From the NCBI RefSeq assembly GCF_002356335.1, contig NZ_AP018165.1:4898001-4962000 (forward strand): 64,000 nt of DNA, read 5' to 3'. Origin of the DNA: [Mycobacterium] stephanolepidis. Lineage in GTDB: Bacteria; Actinomycetota; Actinomycetes; Mycobacteriales; Mycobacteriaceae. Made by a program: the position numbers and the translations under genes. This document shows positions 26,991 to 35,740 of this stretch, in pieces. Each line of letters begins with the position of its first letter. Position 1 is the first letter of the stretch. The notes under the pieces are model-generated. The model searched no databases. It saw nothing but the letters and a program-made list of their open reading frames with translations, and had not been told where the DNA came from.

Positions 26991-27413
26991 CTAACCAGGA
27001 CCTGCGCTACCGAGTGGCACAAGTACAAATTCCCAGACCTGCTCCCCTGGGAGCTCCGAAAGCGTCAGTGCACTGTCAACTCTGTGCCAGTAGCGGCTGC
27101 CTGAAAGCGCAGCTCGCATGGCCGATTGCGCCCCGGTGACATCGCCGCAGTACATCATCGTCAACGCCGGGCCAAGCCCAAAGTCTAGATTCTCATCCGG
27201 CAAAACCGTGAATGATCCCATCATGCGGTTACAGGAATCGCTGCCGCTGAGCCGACCGTCCAGGTCCAACTCAAAGTAGGCGGTCTGGTCTGTTTTCAAC
27301 GCCCATCGCATCCCGATCAACGAGGATTCCGCAGGGGTAGCCGCAGCCGATGTGGAACCGAATAGGGCCAGCACACCGAACAACGCCACTACCACCCCAG
27401 CGAGTTTCCGCAT
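26991..27413 (-). CDS. Secreted META/HslJ-domain protein
   Basis: 140 residues. Signal peptide MRKLAGVVVALFGVLALFG to about STSAAA. The mature part follows the META/HslJ pattern: MRWALKTDQTAYFELDLDG, then SGSDSCNRMMGSF and ALTMMYCGD, with the two conserved Cys. HslJ-type proteins are envelope proteins of unclear role. ATG follows AGGAGG. Single gene. Confidence 0.75.
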   Translation of the reverse strand: MRKLAGVVVALFGVLALFGSTSAAATPAESSLIGMRWALKTDQTAYFELDLDGRLSGSDSCNRMMGSFTVLPDENLDFGLGPALTMMYCGDVTGAQSAMRAALSGSRYWHRVDSALTLSELPGEQVWEFVLVPLGSAGPG

Positions 27414-27983
27414 GCAGTCCTCCTGACGAGAGAGCGATTACGACACAGGGTTTATCGCACTGACCTGCGCCGGGCGTTACATCGCTCCGCCGAGCTGGAG
27501 GCGCGGGATTCCTCGCAAGCTACGCAACGCATGCCCAAACCTCGACTACAGCACCGTGAATCTGGTTTCCCTAACTGTCGGACTGCGTACGTCACTTGAT
27601 GATCGGCGTTTCGGCCGAAAACTGATCGCGGGCCTGATCGGATGATTTCCCAACTTCGAGATAGCGGCTCTCATCGTCGCCGCCAAATCACGCGTGACCC
27701 AAATGCTCACGTACCGGCTCCTCGAAAAGGCCCCGCCCCGCCGCCGCGAGCATCACTCCAGAAGCCTGTGCCACTTCACCGGCCATACCATCCACTCCCG
27801 ATCGGCGCGCCACCAACCCACCACATCACATAACTGAGCGGGCGTGATATAGCCCATACTTGCCCTCGGCGGGGAGCGACTCGGCAAAACATGCGGTATG
27901 AACATAGCGTCATGTTGGCCACGCAATCTCAGCATGAATCACTCAATGACACATAGATATTCGATAAGCCGCGGGGAGCGCTC
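27414..27983. other. Gene-poor stretch inside the decayed region
   Basis: 570 bp without a convincing gene. A 65-codon open stretch lies on the plus strand at about 27448-27645 (NLVSLTVGLRTSLDDRRFG) and a short minus frame lies at 27753-27860 (MGYITPAQLCDVVGWW); neither has a start signal or known family. They may be fragments of lost genes. Confidence 0.4.
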
Positions 27984-28772
27984 ATGTCATTCGTCAATGC
28001 TCGTAGTGAACCGTATTCCGGCAATGCACCCGCACGTGACCGTCGCCGCAATCCCACCAACGCGGTTGCCCACGCGATGCTCACTTTCGTAGCGGTACTC
28101 GCCAACGTGCTGGTAATCCCTGGAACCGCTCACGCCGGCCTGGATAACGAGCTGACCATCCTGGACGGCAAAGGCAGAACGCTGAGAATCCAGCAGTGGG
28201 ACACTTTCCTCAACGGAGTGTCGCCGCTGGACCGAAACCGGCTAACCCGCGAGTGGTTTCACTCCGGCCGGGCAGTCTATGAAGTGACGGGACCGCAGTC
28301 CGACGTGTTCGAAGGGACACTCGAGATGGGGTACCAAGTGGGGTACCCGTGGTCGCTGGGTGTTGGCATCAATTTCAACTACTCCACACCGAATGCATCG
28401 GCACTGTACGGGATTCCGAATCCCGCCGTGGCGGGGCCGTCACTTGCCCGCGAACTTGCCACCGCCGCTGCGGCGGGCGTTGCGCCCAACCTCGCCAATG
28501 TCGACTCAGGTGCCGAAGCGTCGTATGTGCAGACCACCAATCTGCTACCGAGCGCAGGCATCAACATTGACTTAAGCAATGGCCCCGGCATTCAAGAGAT
28601 TGCCACGTTCTCTGTGGCCGTCAAAAAGGCGAAGGGAGCGGTTGCCGTTAGCAACGCCCACGGCACCGTGACCGGCGCTGCGGGCGGCGTCCTGCTGCGT
28701 CCTTACGCCCGCCTGATTAGTTCTGCCGGCGATAGTGTCACCACCTACGGTGAGGACTGGAACATGAACTAA
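27984..28772 (+). CDS. MspA family porin with an enlarged constriction loop
   Basis: 262 residues. The mature protein starts at GLDNELTILDG (about residue 52) after TAHA. QQWDTFLNGVSPLDRNRLTR, LTREWFHSGRA and VAVSNAHGTVTGAAGG are MspA signatures, and it ends YGEDWNMN. MspA forms octameric outer-membrane channels for small nutrients. Between TPN and NLLPS there are 48 residues instead of about 21 in MspA, and the constriction motif IDDGD is replaced by an Ala-rich segment without Asp at that place. ATG follows GGGGAG; a downstream ATG at 28077 would give a shorter signal peptide. Confidence 0.88.
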   Translation: MSFVNARSEPYSGNAPARDRRRNPTNAVAHAMLTFVAVLANVLVIPGTAHAGLDNELTILDGKGRTLRIQQWDTFLNGVSPLDRNRLTREWFHSGRAVYEVTGPQSDVFEGTLEMGYQVGYPWSLGVGINFNYSTPNASALYGIPNPAVAGPSLARELATAAAAGVAPNLANVDSGAEASYVQTTNLLPSAGINIDLSNGPGIQEIATFSVAVKKAKGAVAVSNAHGTVTGAAGGVLLRPYARLISSAGDSVTTYGEDWNMN

Positions 28773-28909
28773 GGTCTCCGGGCACACTCGAAGCCCCGTC
28801 AGCAAAGTACGCAGAACGAACTGGCCAGCGGCTCGCACACCCGCCACCGAACAGGCCCTGCCGCATGCCGGCCCAAGTATCGGCATGAAGCGCCTTGGTT
28901 TCGGGGTCG

Positions 28910-29275
28910 CTATTTGAGGTTGGCTGTAAGCTGGCCGCGCGGGCCAAAGAGTGCTTGTTGCCAGTGGACCAGGAGTGCGGTGGTGTCAATGTGGTCGGGG
29001 TGGAAGCCGGGTCTTTTGAACGGTTTCATGTCTGAGTAGATTCCGCGGAACATGGGGTTGCGCAGCATTTTCACGGTTTCTGCGACCAGACGCGCTGGTT
29101 GGCGTCTGCCCTCGGGGTCATTGGTGTAGATCGACAGCCAGGGTGCCAGGATCAGCATGGGTACTATTGCGATAGACATGGCCCGCATCCAGCGGATTCG
29201 GGTGGATTCAGGGATTCCAAGTGCCCTGTAGACGTCGAGCGCCGTTGACAACGCAGACGCCTTTTCAAGGAATCC
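28910..29275 (-). pseudogene. Metal-dependent hydrolase (PF10118-like), C-terminal remnant
   Basis: About 120 codons resemble the C-terminus of a predicted metal-dependent hydrolase family: DVYRALGIPESTRIRWM, then LRNPMFRGIYSDMKPFK and RPGFHPDHIDTTALLVHWQ, ending at the TGA. The N-terminal metal-binding half is absent; the frame stays open upstream to 29425 with no protein-like features. The identification is from memory of the family end and is tentative. Confidence 0.5.
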
Positions 29276-29364
29276 TCTAGTGTGAACCCGGCTAGTTCGG
29301 TACGTGTGATCCCAGATCGGGCATAGAGTCCTGCGGGTCGGACAGACTCGTTCATATTGGGGCG

Positions 29365-29691
29365 ATGATGAAAACTGTCCTAGCCGCCTGCGCGGCGATG
29401 GGCATCCTGGCGGGATGCGTGGCACTGTCTGCTCCCATCCCCGATAACCGAATCCACTGCTTCAGCGGGGTCGGTGCCAGCGATAGCGGCAGAGCCGCCT
29501 ACCCGGTCGCCGTCCGCGATGAGGTCGACAGCCTTCGAGGTTTTCGTCCACTCGGCGCCCCAAGCGTGCCCCGATGTTTGTCGACAGTGAACATCCGTAT
29601 GACCGCAGTTCCTCTGTTCGCCGTCGGCGTGGGCTGCTTCTTCGGTTGGGCAGCCCGGTCAAGAAGAGCAGCTCATCTCAACAACCTGTGA
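29365..29691 (+). CDS. Putative small lipoprotein with C-terminal membrane segment
   Basis: 108 residues. N-terminal MMKTVLAACAAMGILAGCVA has a lipobox (L-A-G-C), and a second hydrophobic stretch, MTAVPLFAVGVGCFFGW, is followed by positive residues. No family recognised. No clear ribosome site. It could be real or a chance frame in a decayed region. Confidence 0.45.
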   Translation: MMKTVLAACAAMGILAGCVALSAPIPDNRIHCFSGVGASDSGRAAYPVAVRDEVDSLRGFRPLGAPSVPRCLSTVNIRMTAVPLFAVGVGCFFGWAARSRRAAHLNNL

Positions 29692-29768
29692 CAGTTTGCC
29701 GCGCTCAAGTTAGCCACCTGGGGGTAGACTGCGGCCACGGTCGGGGTTAACAACTATTGAGGGGCCCG

Positions 29769-30053
29769 ATGGTTGACGCACCGGATTCGACCCAGCAACC
29801 GAAGAAACCTTCAGTCGCGGGCAGGAAGATCGGTGCCGGTATCTTTGTGGCGATCGCGACCGCCCTAGCGCTCGCCGCGGTCACCCAGATAGGCAGGCTT
29901 GCCTGGGCAGCGCGACCCAAGGTCCTTGTCGCCGCGGAAAGAGCCGCTCCAACAAGACCAACCTCAACCGATTGCGCCCGGGCTGGCCCCTTGACATTCA
30001 CGGCAGATCGCTATCAAGACCTATTCATTCCACCAAAAAGGCTGTCGGCGTAG
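29769..30053 (+). CDS. Hypothetical single-pass membrane protein
   Basis: 94 residues. One membrane segment (IGAGIFVAIATALALAAVTQ) follows a basic PKKPSVAGRK stretch. ATG follows GAGGGGC. The stop TAG shares its G with the GTG of the next gene (TAGTG), so the two are probably cotranslated. No family recognised. Confidence 0.55.
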   Translation: MVDAPDSTQQPKKPSVAGRKIGAGIFVAIATALALAAVTQIGRLAWAARPKVLVAAERAAPTRPTSTDCARAGPLTFTADRYQDLFIPPKRLSA

Positions 30054-30373
30054 TGATACATGGAGTCGCGGCCTATCAGCACGGGTGCCGCTGCGATGTG
30101 TGTACCTACGCCGAAACAGCCCGGACACGCGACATCGCCCGCACTTACCGACAATCGTGGAAGCTGGTGAACAGAAATGTCGACCGGCGGTACACGAACA
30201 CCAGCAGCGGTCATGGCGCTACGCCGTCACGCGCCTATCTCCCCTGGACCCGTGAGGAGTTCGAATTGGCGAAAGACCGCTCCGTACCAGTGCGCGAAGT
30301 CGCGGCCCAGCTACAGCGTTCCGTTGGGGCCGTGTCCAACATCAGATACAGCAGACGTACCTGGCCCGACTAG
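30053..30373 (+). CDS. Small protein with phage-type GCRCxxC zinc motif and HTH-like end
   Basis: 106 residues from GTG. The N-terminal AYQHGCRCDVCTYAETARTR matches the H-G-C-x-C-x-x-C pattern common in short actinobacteriophage proteins. The C-terminal part, WTREEFELAKDRSVPVREVA then AQLQRSVGAVSNIRYS, reads like a helix-turn-helix. AAAAGG lies 12 bp before the GTG. DNA binding is likely; function unknown. Overlaps the preceding gene by one base. Confidence 0.6.
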   Translation: MIHGVAAYQHGCRCDVCTYAETARTRDIARTYRQSWKLVNRNVDRRYTNTSSGHGATPSRAYLPWTREEFELAKDRSVPVREVAAQLQRSVGAVSNIRYSRRTWPD

Positions 30374-30554
30374 AACCCCGTCTAGGACCGCCCAACAGCA
30401 TGCCGATCCATGAGCTGTACCACGCACAGCCAATAGCAGCCGAACCGTTGCCGAGGATAACGACAGATACCTGGATCAGCGGCTACAGGCCCTTCCGATT
30501 CCGTATGTCGCCCTTGGCCACTAGCCGCGATACCAGCGAGTCGGCCACTCTCGG

Positions 30555-30899
30555 CTAGTTCGCCGCGTTAAAGGCGTTGATGACTTCGGCGGGAATGCGT
30601 CCGCGCGCCGAGATTGCGTGTCCGTTCTTGCTGGCCCATTGGCGGATCACGGTACTCTGTGCGCGGTCGATGGCTGGCCGCTTCCGACTCGGATTAAGGC
30701 TGCCGCGAAGGTTGCGGCGTCCATTCACTCGACGAGCATGCTCTACCCAAGAGTTCAATTGTCCACGCAGTTTTTCTGCATTCCTGGACGATAGATCGAT
30801 CTCATACCTAGCCCCGTCGATGCCGAATTCGACGTTCTCAGTGGCGATGGACTCGCCATCCACGTCGTCAACGATTGTTACGGTGACCCTCTTGGCCAT
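30555..30899 (-). CDS. Lsr2 family nucleoid-associated protein (paralogue)
   Basis: 114 residues, the usual Lsr2 length. N-terminal dimerisation domain [12 protein letters not shown], then [21 protein letters not shown]-terminal DNA-binding domain [20 protein letters not shown] with the RGR minor-groove hook. The linker ([16 protein letters not shown]) lacks the Gly/Arg-rich repeats of the main mycobacterial Lsr2, so this is probably an additional copy. Lsr2 silences AT-rich foreign DNA. ATG 30899 follows AGAAGGA. Sits in the decayed island. Confidence 0.9.
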   Translation of the reverse strand: MAKRVTVTIVDDVDGESIATENVEFGIDGARYEIDLSSRNAEKLRGQLNSWVEHARRVNGRRNLRGSLNPSRKRPAIDRAQSTVIRQWASKNGHAISARGRIPAEVINAFNAAN

Positions 30900-31076
30900 G
30901 GGTATGTCCTTCTGAAGCAGCGCTACTTGTCGGTAACAGCATGCCAGATGCGGCCCGCCGTTAATGACGTATTCCATGTGTAAACCTCCGCCGAGTCGCT
31001 GGTAGGGCACCGGAGGTTTCTGCCGGCGACGCCCAGCAGCTCGTGACTGTTCCGCACGCTGGGAGGATGCCGCGAC

Positions 31077-32135
31077 ATGTTCAAACCCGACTATGTAAGC
31101 CCTTGGATGAACCCGGACACACTGGCTGTGCGTGCGATGGCACACGACTTCTTCGTCAAGGAAGCCCTGCCTCATCGCGGGCGGTGGGAAGAGCAACAGC
31201 GCGTCGACCGCGGATTCTGGCTTAAGGCAGGGGAAGTGGGGTTACTTTGCGCCGGTGTGCCTACCGAGTACGGCGGCGGGGCGGCAGTTTTGCGCATGAT
31301 CTGGCGATCTTCGACGCCCAGGTGATCGCCGGTGATACCGGGTTCGGCAACGGTGTGCACTCCGGCCTGGTCGCATACTACATCATGCGCTACGGGACTG
31401 AGGAACAAAAACAGCGCTGGCTACCGAAGATGGCCTCCGGCGAGCTGATCACCGCGATCGCCATGACCGAGCCCCGCGGCGGCTCAGACTTGAACAATTT
31501 GCGTACGGTCGCTCGGCGTGAGGGCGATGAATACGTGGTCAACGGTTCGAAGATGTTTACCTCCAACGGCGGATCGGCCGACCTCGTTCTGCTGGTCCTT
31601 AAGACCGCCACCGTTGACGGGCCAATCTCCCTGTTGGCGGTCGAATCGGACCGCCAGGGCTACACCGTCGGTCGGATCTTAAACAAGGTCGGAATGAAGG
31701 CCCAGGACACAGCCCAGCTGTTTTTCGATGACGTGCGAGTACCCACGGGCAATCTGATCGGCCAGGAGGGTATGGGCCTTCTCTATGCGACCGAACGGCT
31801 CGCGCATGAACGCCTGCTGATCGCGGCGGCATCGGCCACCGTCATGGAATGTGCGGTAGCGGAGACGGTCAAGTACGCCAAGACCCGTGAGGCGTACGGA
31901 AAGCCGATTTCACGGATGCAGCACATCCGATTCGAGATCGCACGGTGCGCGACGACCGCACGGGTGGGTCGGGTCTTCGTCGACAAGTGCATCGGCGATC
32001 ACCTTGCGAGCACGCTCGATGCCGCCACCGCGTGTATGGCCAAGGTCTGGCTTACCGAGCAGCAATGCGAAGTCGTGGATCGTTGCGTGCAGATCTTCGG
32101 CGGGTACGGGTACATGCTTGACTACCCCAGAATTG
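31077..32135 (+). pseudogene. Acyl-CoA dehydrogenase, frameshifted and 3'-truncated
   Basis: The first 67 codons (ATG 31077 behind GGGAGG) reach PTEYGGG; the rest lies in another frame, from GGSFAHDLAIFDAQV on. One base is missing in the G-rich run at 31278-31284. The body is a typical FadE (ITAIAMTEPRGGSDLNNLRT, FTSNGGSADLVLLV, IFGGYGYMLDYP). After LDYP the family's ending (IARMYADARVQKIYGGTNEI in relatives) is replaced by RIGHLN and a stop at 32147-32149. The cut is 30 bp from dnaB. Confidence 0.85.
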
Positions 32136-32164
32136 GCCATTTGAATTGAGAATCCACAATGTAG

Positions 32165-33541
32165 TTACCGCGCCATGTTGGTAAAGCGCGACAGGTGCAG
32201 CTGGTGCGCCACGGTGATGGTGGCCGTCGGACCGTTACGGTGCTTGCCCAGGATCAGGTCAGCCTCACCACCGCGCGGATCGTCGCGCTCGAACGCATCG
32301 GGACGGTGCAACAGGATCACCATGTCGGCATCCTGTTCCAGCGAGCCGGATTCACGAAGATCCGAGACCTGCGGACGCTTGTCGGTCCGCTGCTCGGGAC
32401 CACGGTTGAGCTGACTGATCGCGATGACCGGAACCTCGAGCTCCTTGGCCAACAGCTTCAGGTTTCGGGAGAACTCCGAGACTTCCTGCTGACGGGATTC
32501 GTGCTTCTTACCTGAGGTCATCAGCTGCAGGTAATCCACGACCACGAGCTTGAGGCCGGCCTTCTGGTTGAGCCGTCGCGCCTTGGCGCGGATCTCCATC
32601 ATGGTCAAGTTCGGGGAGTCGTCGATGTAGAGCGGCGCCTCACTGATCTCGCTCATCCGCCGTGCCAGCCGGGTCCAGTCGTCATCGCTCATCCGCCCCG
32701 AGCGCATGTCACCCAGCTTGATCTTCGCTTCGGCCGAGAGCAGTCGCATGACGATCTCGGTCTTGCTCATTTCCAGCGAAAAAATCACGCTGGGCAGCTG
32801 GTGCTTGATCGAACACGACCGCATGAAATCCAGGCCCAGGGTCGATTTACCCACACCGGGTCGGGCCGCCACGATGATCATCTGACCCGGATGCAGCCCA
32901 TTGGTGATCTCGTCCAGATCGGTGAAGCCCGTCGGCACACCCTTGGACATGCCGCCCGCCGACGCGATCGCATCGATCTCGTCCATCGTGGGCTGTAGCA
33001 GCTCTTCGAGGGGTACATAGTCTTCCGACATTCGCCGGTCGGTGACGTCGTAGACCTCGGCCTGTGCGCGGTCCACCACCTCGGCCACATCGGCGCCCTC
33101 GGCCCCGGCATACCCGTACTGCACCACGCGTGTCCCGGCCTCCACAAGACGGCGCAGCAGCGCCTTCTCGGCCACGATCCCGGCATAGAACCCGGCGTTG
33201 GCGGCGGTCGGCACGGTGGAGATCAGCGTGTGCAGATACGGCGCACCACCCACCCGACGCAGCTGCCCGCGCCGGTCCAGCTCGGCGGCCACCGTCACCG
33301 CGTCAGCGGGCTCTCCCCTGCCATACAGGTCGAGGATGGCCTCGTACACGCTCTGGTGGTTGGGCCGATAGAAGTCGTGCGGCCGCAGCTTCTCCAGCAC
33401 GTCGGCGATGGCGTCCTTGGACAGCAACATCCCGCCCAACACGGACTGCTCGGCCGCCACATCCTGGGGTGGTTGACGGCCGAACTCCTCCTCGGGAGGG
33501 GCAACTGGGCCGGCCTGGCCCAGATCGTCGACTATCGCCAC
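32165..33541 (-). CDS. dnaB: Replicative DNA helicase DnaB
   Basis: 458 residues. N-terminal primase-interacting domain (EQSVLGGMLLSKDAIADVLE), then the RecA-like motor: Walker A RPGVGKST, Walker B LVVVDYLQLM, and arginine-finger region HLSRFTNMAR at the end. It is the hexameric ring that unwinds DNA at the fork. No intein interrupts the Walker A motif, unlike in M. tuberculosis. GTG start behind AGGAGG. Downstream of rplI as in other mycobacteria. Confidence 0.97.
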   Translation of the reverse strand: MAIVDDLGQAGPVAPPEEEFGRQPPQDVAAEQSVLGGMLLSKDAIADVLEKLRPHDFYRPNHQSVYEAILDLYGRGEPADAVTVAAELDRRGQLRRVGGAPYLHTLISTVPTAANAGFYAGIVAEKALLRRLVEAGTRVVQYGYAGAEGADVAEVVDRAQAEVYDVTDRRMSEDYVPLEELLQPTMDEIDAIASAGGMSKGVPTGFTDLDEITNGLHPGQMIIVAARPGVGKSTLGLDFMRSCSIKHQLPSVIFSLEMSKTEIVMRLLSAEAKIKLGDMRSGRMSDDDWTRLARRMSEISEAPLYIDDSPNLTMMEIRAKARRLNQKAGLKLVVVDYLQLMTSGKKHESRQQEVSEFSRNLKLLAKELEVPVIAISQLNRGPEQRTDKRPQVSDLRESGSLEQDADMVILLHRPDAFERDDPRGGEADLILGKHRNGPTATITVAHQLHLSRFTNMAR

Positions 33542-33992
33542 AGCGCGCTGGTCCTCCTAATCACATCAAGTCGAACACATGATCGCGGCTAGGTCTGACA
33601 AGTACAGTTCAGCCCGCGCGCCGCGGTAGACGTTAGATGTTGCTGGCGACTCTGCCAAGCGCCCCTGTGGATGAGCCTGGGCATGGGGTGTGGACTACTG
33701 TCCAACCCGATGTTAGGGGGTTGGGGACAACCTGGGGATAGCTACCTACATTCCTGCACTTTTCCCATTTGGCAGCCGGTGAACTAATTGACAGGACTGT
33801 GGATGGGAATCCGTCCGGCGTGTCGCATCAGGTTGCGTGCTCGGGCGTGTTCTGTTACCCCTCTCAACCCTCTAGGTTAACTAGAGGTAGCTTCGCTGGA
33901 GTGGCACACGCGTACAATACGTTCGCCAGCAGGTACGGCAACGGCGCCGCGGAAACCCGCGACGCCGTTGACCCGGCAGTATTTCGAATCGA
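33542..33992. other. Intergenic region between rplI and dnaB
   Basis: 450 bp with no convincing gene. It holds the terminator-like hairpin at 33939-33970 behind rplI, a 7-bp inverted repeat CCTCTAG/CTAGAGG at 33869-33887 and the dnaB ribosome site at about 33555. The dnaB promoter must lie here. Confidence 0.5.
33939..33970. terminator. Hairpin terminating the rpsF-ssb-rpsR-rplI operon
   Basis: CAACGGCG pairs with CGCCGTTG and an inner CGCGG with CCGCG, interrupted by one mismatch, around an AAA-centred loop. It starts 22 bp after the rplI stop on the minus strand. Confidence 0.6.
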
Positions 33993-34448
33993 TCAGTCTG
34001 CGGCGACTACATCCACGGTGACCTTGGTTGCCACACCGGCGTGCAGGTGCACATCCAGTGCGTACGAACCGATCTGCTTGATGTGTGCCTTCGGCAGGGT
34101 GACGGTGCGCTTGTCCAGGTTCGGCCCACCGGCGGCCTTGATGGCGCCCACCACGTCAGCGGCGGTCACCGAGCCGAACAGCTTGCCCTCGCCGGCGGTC
34201 TTGACCGTCAGCTGAACAGCACCCAAGCCCTCGATGGCCTGCTTGATCTCGTGGGCGTGCTCGACGCCACGGATCTCCTTGGCCTCACGGGCACGACGGA
34301 TGTCGGTCGCCTGGCGCTCGGCACCACGGGTGGCGACAATCGCCAGTCCGCGCGGCAGCAGGTAGTTACGTCCGTAACCGTCCCGGACCTCAACGGTGCC
34401 ACCGGCAGTGCCGAGGTGCTCGACCTCGGTCGTCAGAATCAGCTTCAT
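33993..34448 (-). CDS. rplI: 50S ribosomal protein L9
   Basis: 151 residues, the normal L9 length: [33 protein letters not shown] and the C-terminal domain [12 protein letters not shown]. Binds 23S rRNA near the L1 stalk. Last gene of the rpsF-ssb-rpsR-rplI operon, 17 bp after rpsR, with a terminator behind it. Confidence 0.98.
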   Translation of the reverse strand: MKLILTTEVEHLGTAGGTVEVRDGYGRNYLLPRGLAIVATRGAERQATDIRRAREAKEIRGVEHAHEIKQAIEGLGAVQLTVKTAGEGKLFGSVTAADVVGAIKAAGGPNLDKRTVTLPKAHIKQIGSYALDVHLHAGVATKVTVDVVAAD

Positions 34449-34465
34449 CAGATATCCCTCCGGTC

Positions 34466-34720
34466 CTACCGCGTCGCCGAGCTGAACGGCAGCAGGGCCA
34501 CCTCGCGAGCGTTCTTCACCGCGATCGCGATGTCGCGCTGGTGCTGAACGCAGTTTCCGGTAACCCGGCGGGCACGAATCTTGCCGCGCTCACTGATGTA
34601 CGTGCGCAGCAGGTTGGTGTCCTTGTAATCGATGTTCAGCGCCTTCTTGGTGCAGAACGCGCACTTACGTGTCTTGACCGGCTTTTCCGGGGCAGGACGG
34701 CGCTTAGTCGTCTTGGCCAT
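34466..34720 (-). CDS. rpsR: 30S ribosomal protein S18
   Basis: 84 residues. [19 protein letters not shown] and [11 protein letters not shown] show the zinc-ligand Cys of the C+ form of S18. Partners S6 on the 30S platform. Lies between ssb and rplI in the conserved operon. Confidence 0.98.
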   Translation of the reverse strand: MAKTTKRRPAPEKPVKTRKCAFCTKKALNIDYKDTNLLRTYISERGKIRARRVTGNCVQHQRDIAIAVKNAREVALLPFSSATR

Positions 34721-34764
34721 GGTGAATCTCTTTCTTTCTAGCTAGATAAGTTGTATCGCCCAGA

Positions 34765-35265
34765 TCAGAAGGGCGGTTCGTCGTCGGCCGCGGTGGAACC
34801 GGAGGCCGGGGCACTGCCCCACGGATCGTCGGCAGGCTCGTTGGAGCGGGAACCCCCGCCACCACCGCCGCCGCCGAAACCTCCACCGCCGCCACCACCG
34901 CGCGAGGCCTTGTTGACCTTGGCGGTCGCGTACCGCAGAGATGGGCCGATCTCGTCGACCTCGACCTCCATGACGGTGCGCTTCTCGCCCTCGCGGGTTT
35001 CGAAGGAGCGCTGCTTGAGCCGGCCAGTGACGATGACACGGGACCCGCGGGTCAGGCTCTCGGCCACGTTCTCAGCGGCCTCACGCCAGATATTGCACCG
35101 CAGGAACAGCGCCTCTCCGTCCTTCCACTCCGAACTCTGTCGGTCGAAGATGCGGGGAGTCGACGCCACAGTGAAGTTGGCGACGGCAGCCCCGGACGGC
35201 GTGAAGCGCAGTTCTGGATCGGCGGTCAAGTTTCCGACGACCGTGATGGTGGTGTCACCTGCCAC
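34765..35265 (-). CDS. ssb: Single-stranded DNA-binding protein
   Basis: 166 residues. OB fold ([21 protein letters not shown]), a Gly-rich linker, and the acidic tip DDEPPF that docks replication and repair proteins. Lies between rpsF and rpsR. A perfect hairpin stands between it and rpsF. Confidence 0.98.
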   Translation of the reverse strand: MAGDTTITVVGNLTADPELRFTPSGAAVANFTVASTPRIFDRQSSEWKDGEALFLRCNIWREAAENVAESLTRGSRVIVTGRLKQRSFETREGEKRTVMEVEVDEIGPSLRYATAKVNKASRGGGGGGGFGGGGGGGGSRSNEPADDPWGSAPASGSTAADDEPPF

Positions 35266-35306
35266 GGTTCCTCCTCGTGTCTGTCAGCTGGCGTGGTTAA
35301 CGGCAG

Positions 35307-35334
35307 CCTACGGAAGTCAACTGACTTCCGTAGG
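35307..35334. other. Intercistronic hairpin between rpsF and ssb
   Basis: CCTACGGAAGTCA and TGACTTCCGTAGG are a perfect 13-bp inverted repeat with a 2-base spacer, 3 bp behind the rpsF stop. It may stabilise or process the rpsF mRNA, or attenuate ssb. Confidence 0.55.
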
Positions 35335-35337
35335 ACC

Positions 35338-35628
35338 TCAGCGGGCTCCGGTACGCAGGACCTTGGTCCGCAGCACGGACTCGTTGAGGCCCAGCTGGCG
35401 ATCCAGCTCCGATACGGTGGCGGGCTCCGCGACCACGTCGATCACCGCGTAGATGCCCTCGGCATGCTTGGCGATCTCGTAGGCAAGACGGCGCTTACCC
35501 CAAACCTCCACCTTCGAGACGGTTCCACCGTCACCGCGGATGACGTTCAGAAACGTATCCAGCGATGGAGCTACGGTGCGCTCGTCAAGAGTGGGGTCGA
35601 GAATGACCATGATTTCGTACTGACGCAT
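35338..35628 (-). CDS. rpsF: 30S ribosomal protein S6
   Basis: 96 residues: [36 protein letters not shown]. First gene of the operon, with AGGAGGTGA before the ATG. Binds S18. Normal length for actinobacteria. Confidence 0.98.
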   Translation of the reverse strand: MRQYEIMVILDPTLDERTVAPSLDTFLNVIRGDGGTVSKVEVWGKRRLAYEIAKHAEGIYAVIDVVAEPATVSELDRQLGLNESVLRTKVLRTGAR

Positions 35629-35660
35629 GAGAAACTCATCACCTCCTGTGGTCTAGTGCG

Positions 35661-35679
35661 GCCACGGCCAATCCGTGGC
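35661..35679 (-). promoter_or_regulatory. Hairpin in the rpsF leader, candidate S6:S18-binding element
   Basis: GCCACGG and CCGTGGC form a 7-bp stem with a 5-base loop, 33 bp upstream of the rpsF start, followed by the ribosome site. Leaders of rpsF in many bacteria bind the S6:S18 complex; whether this hairpin is that element needs a covariance check. Confidence 0.3.
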
Positions 35680-35740
35680 AGGAGAGTCGCCTGCGTCGGC
35701 AACCGGCCAAGGTTACCTCACAGCCCCCTGACCGGCGAAA

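Noticed and set aside
33769..34215. Plus-strand frame opposite rplI
   Set aside because: Most of it is antisense to rplI and it has no start signal.
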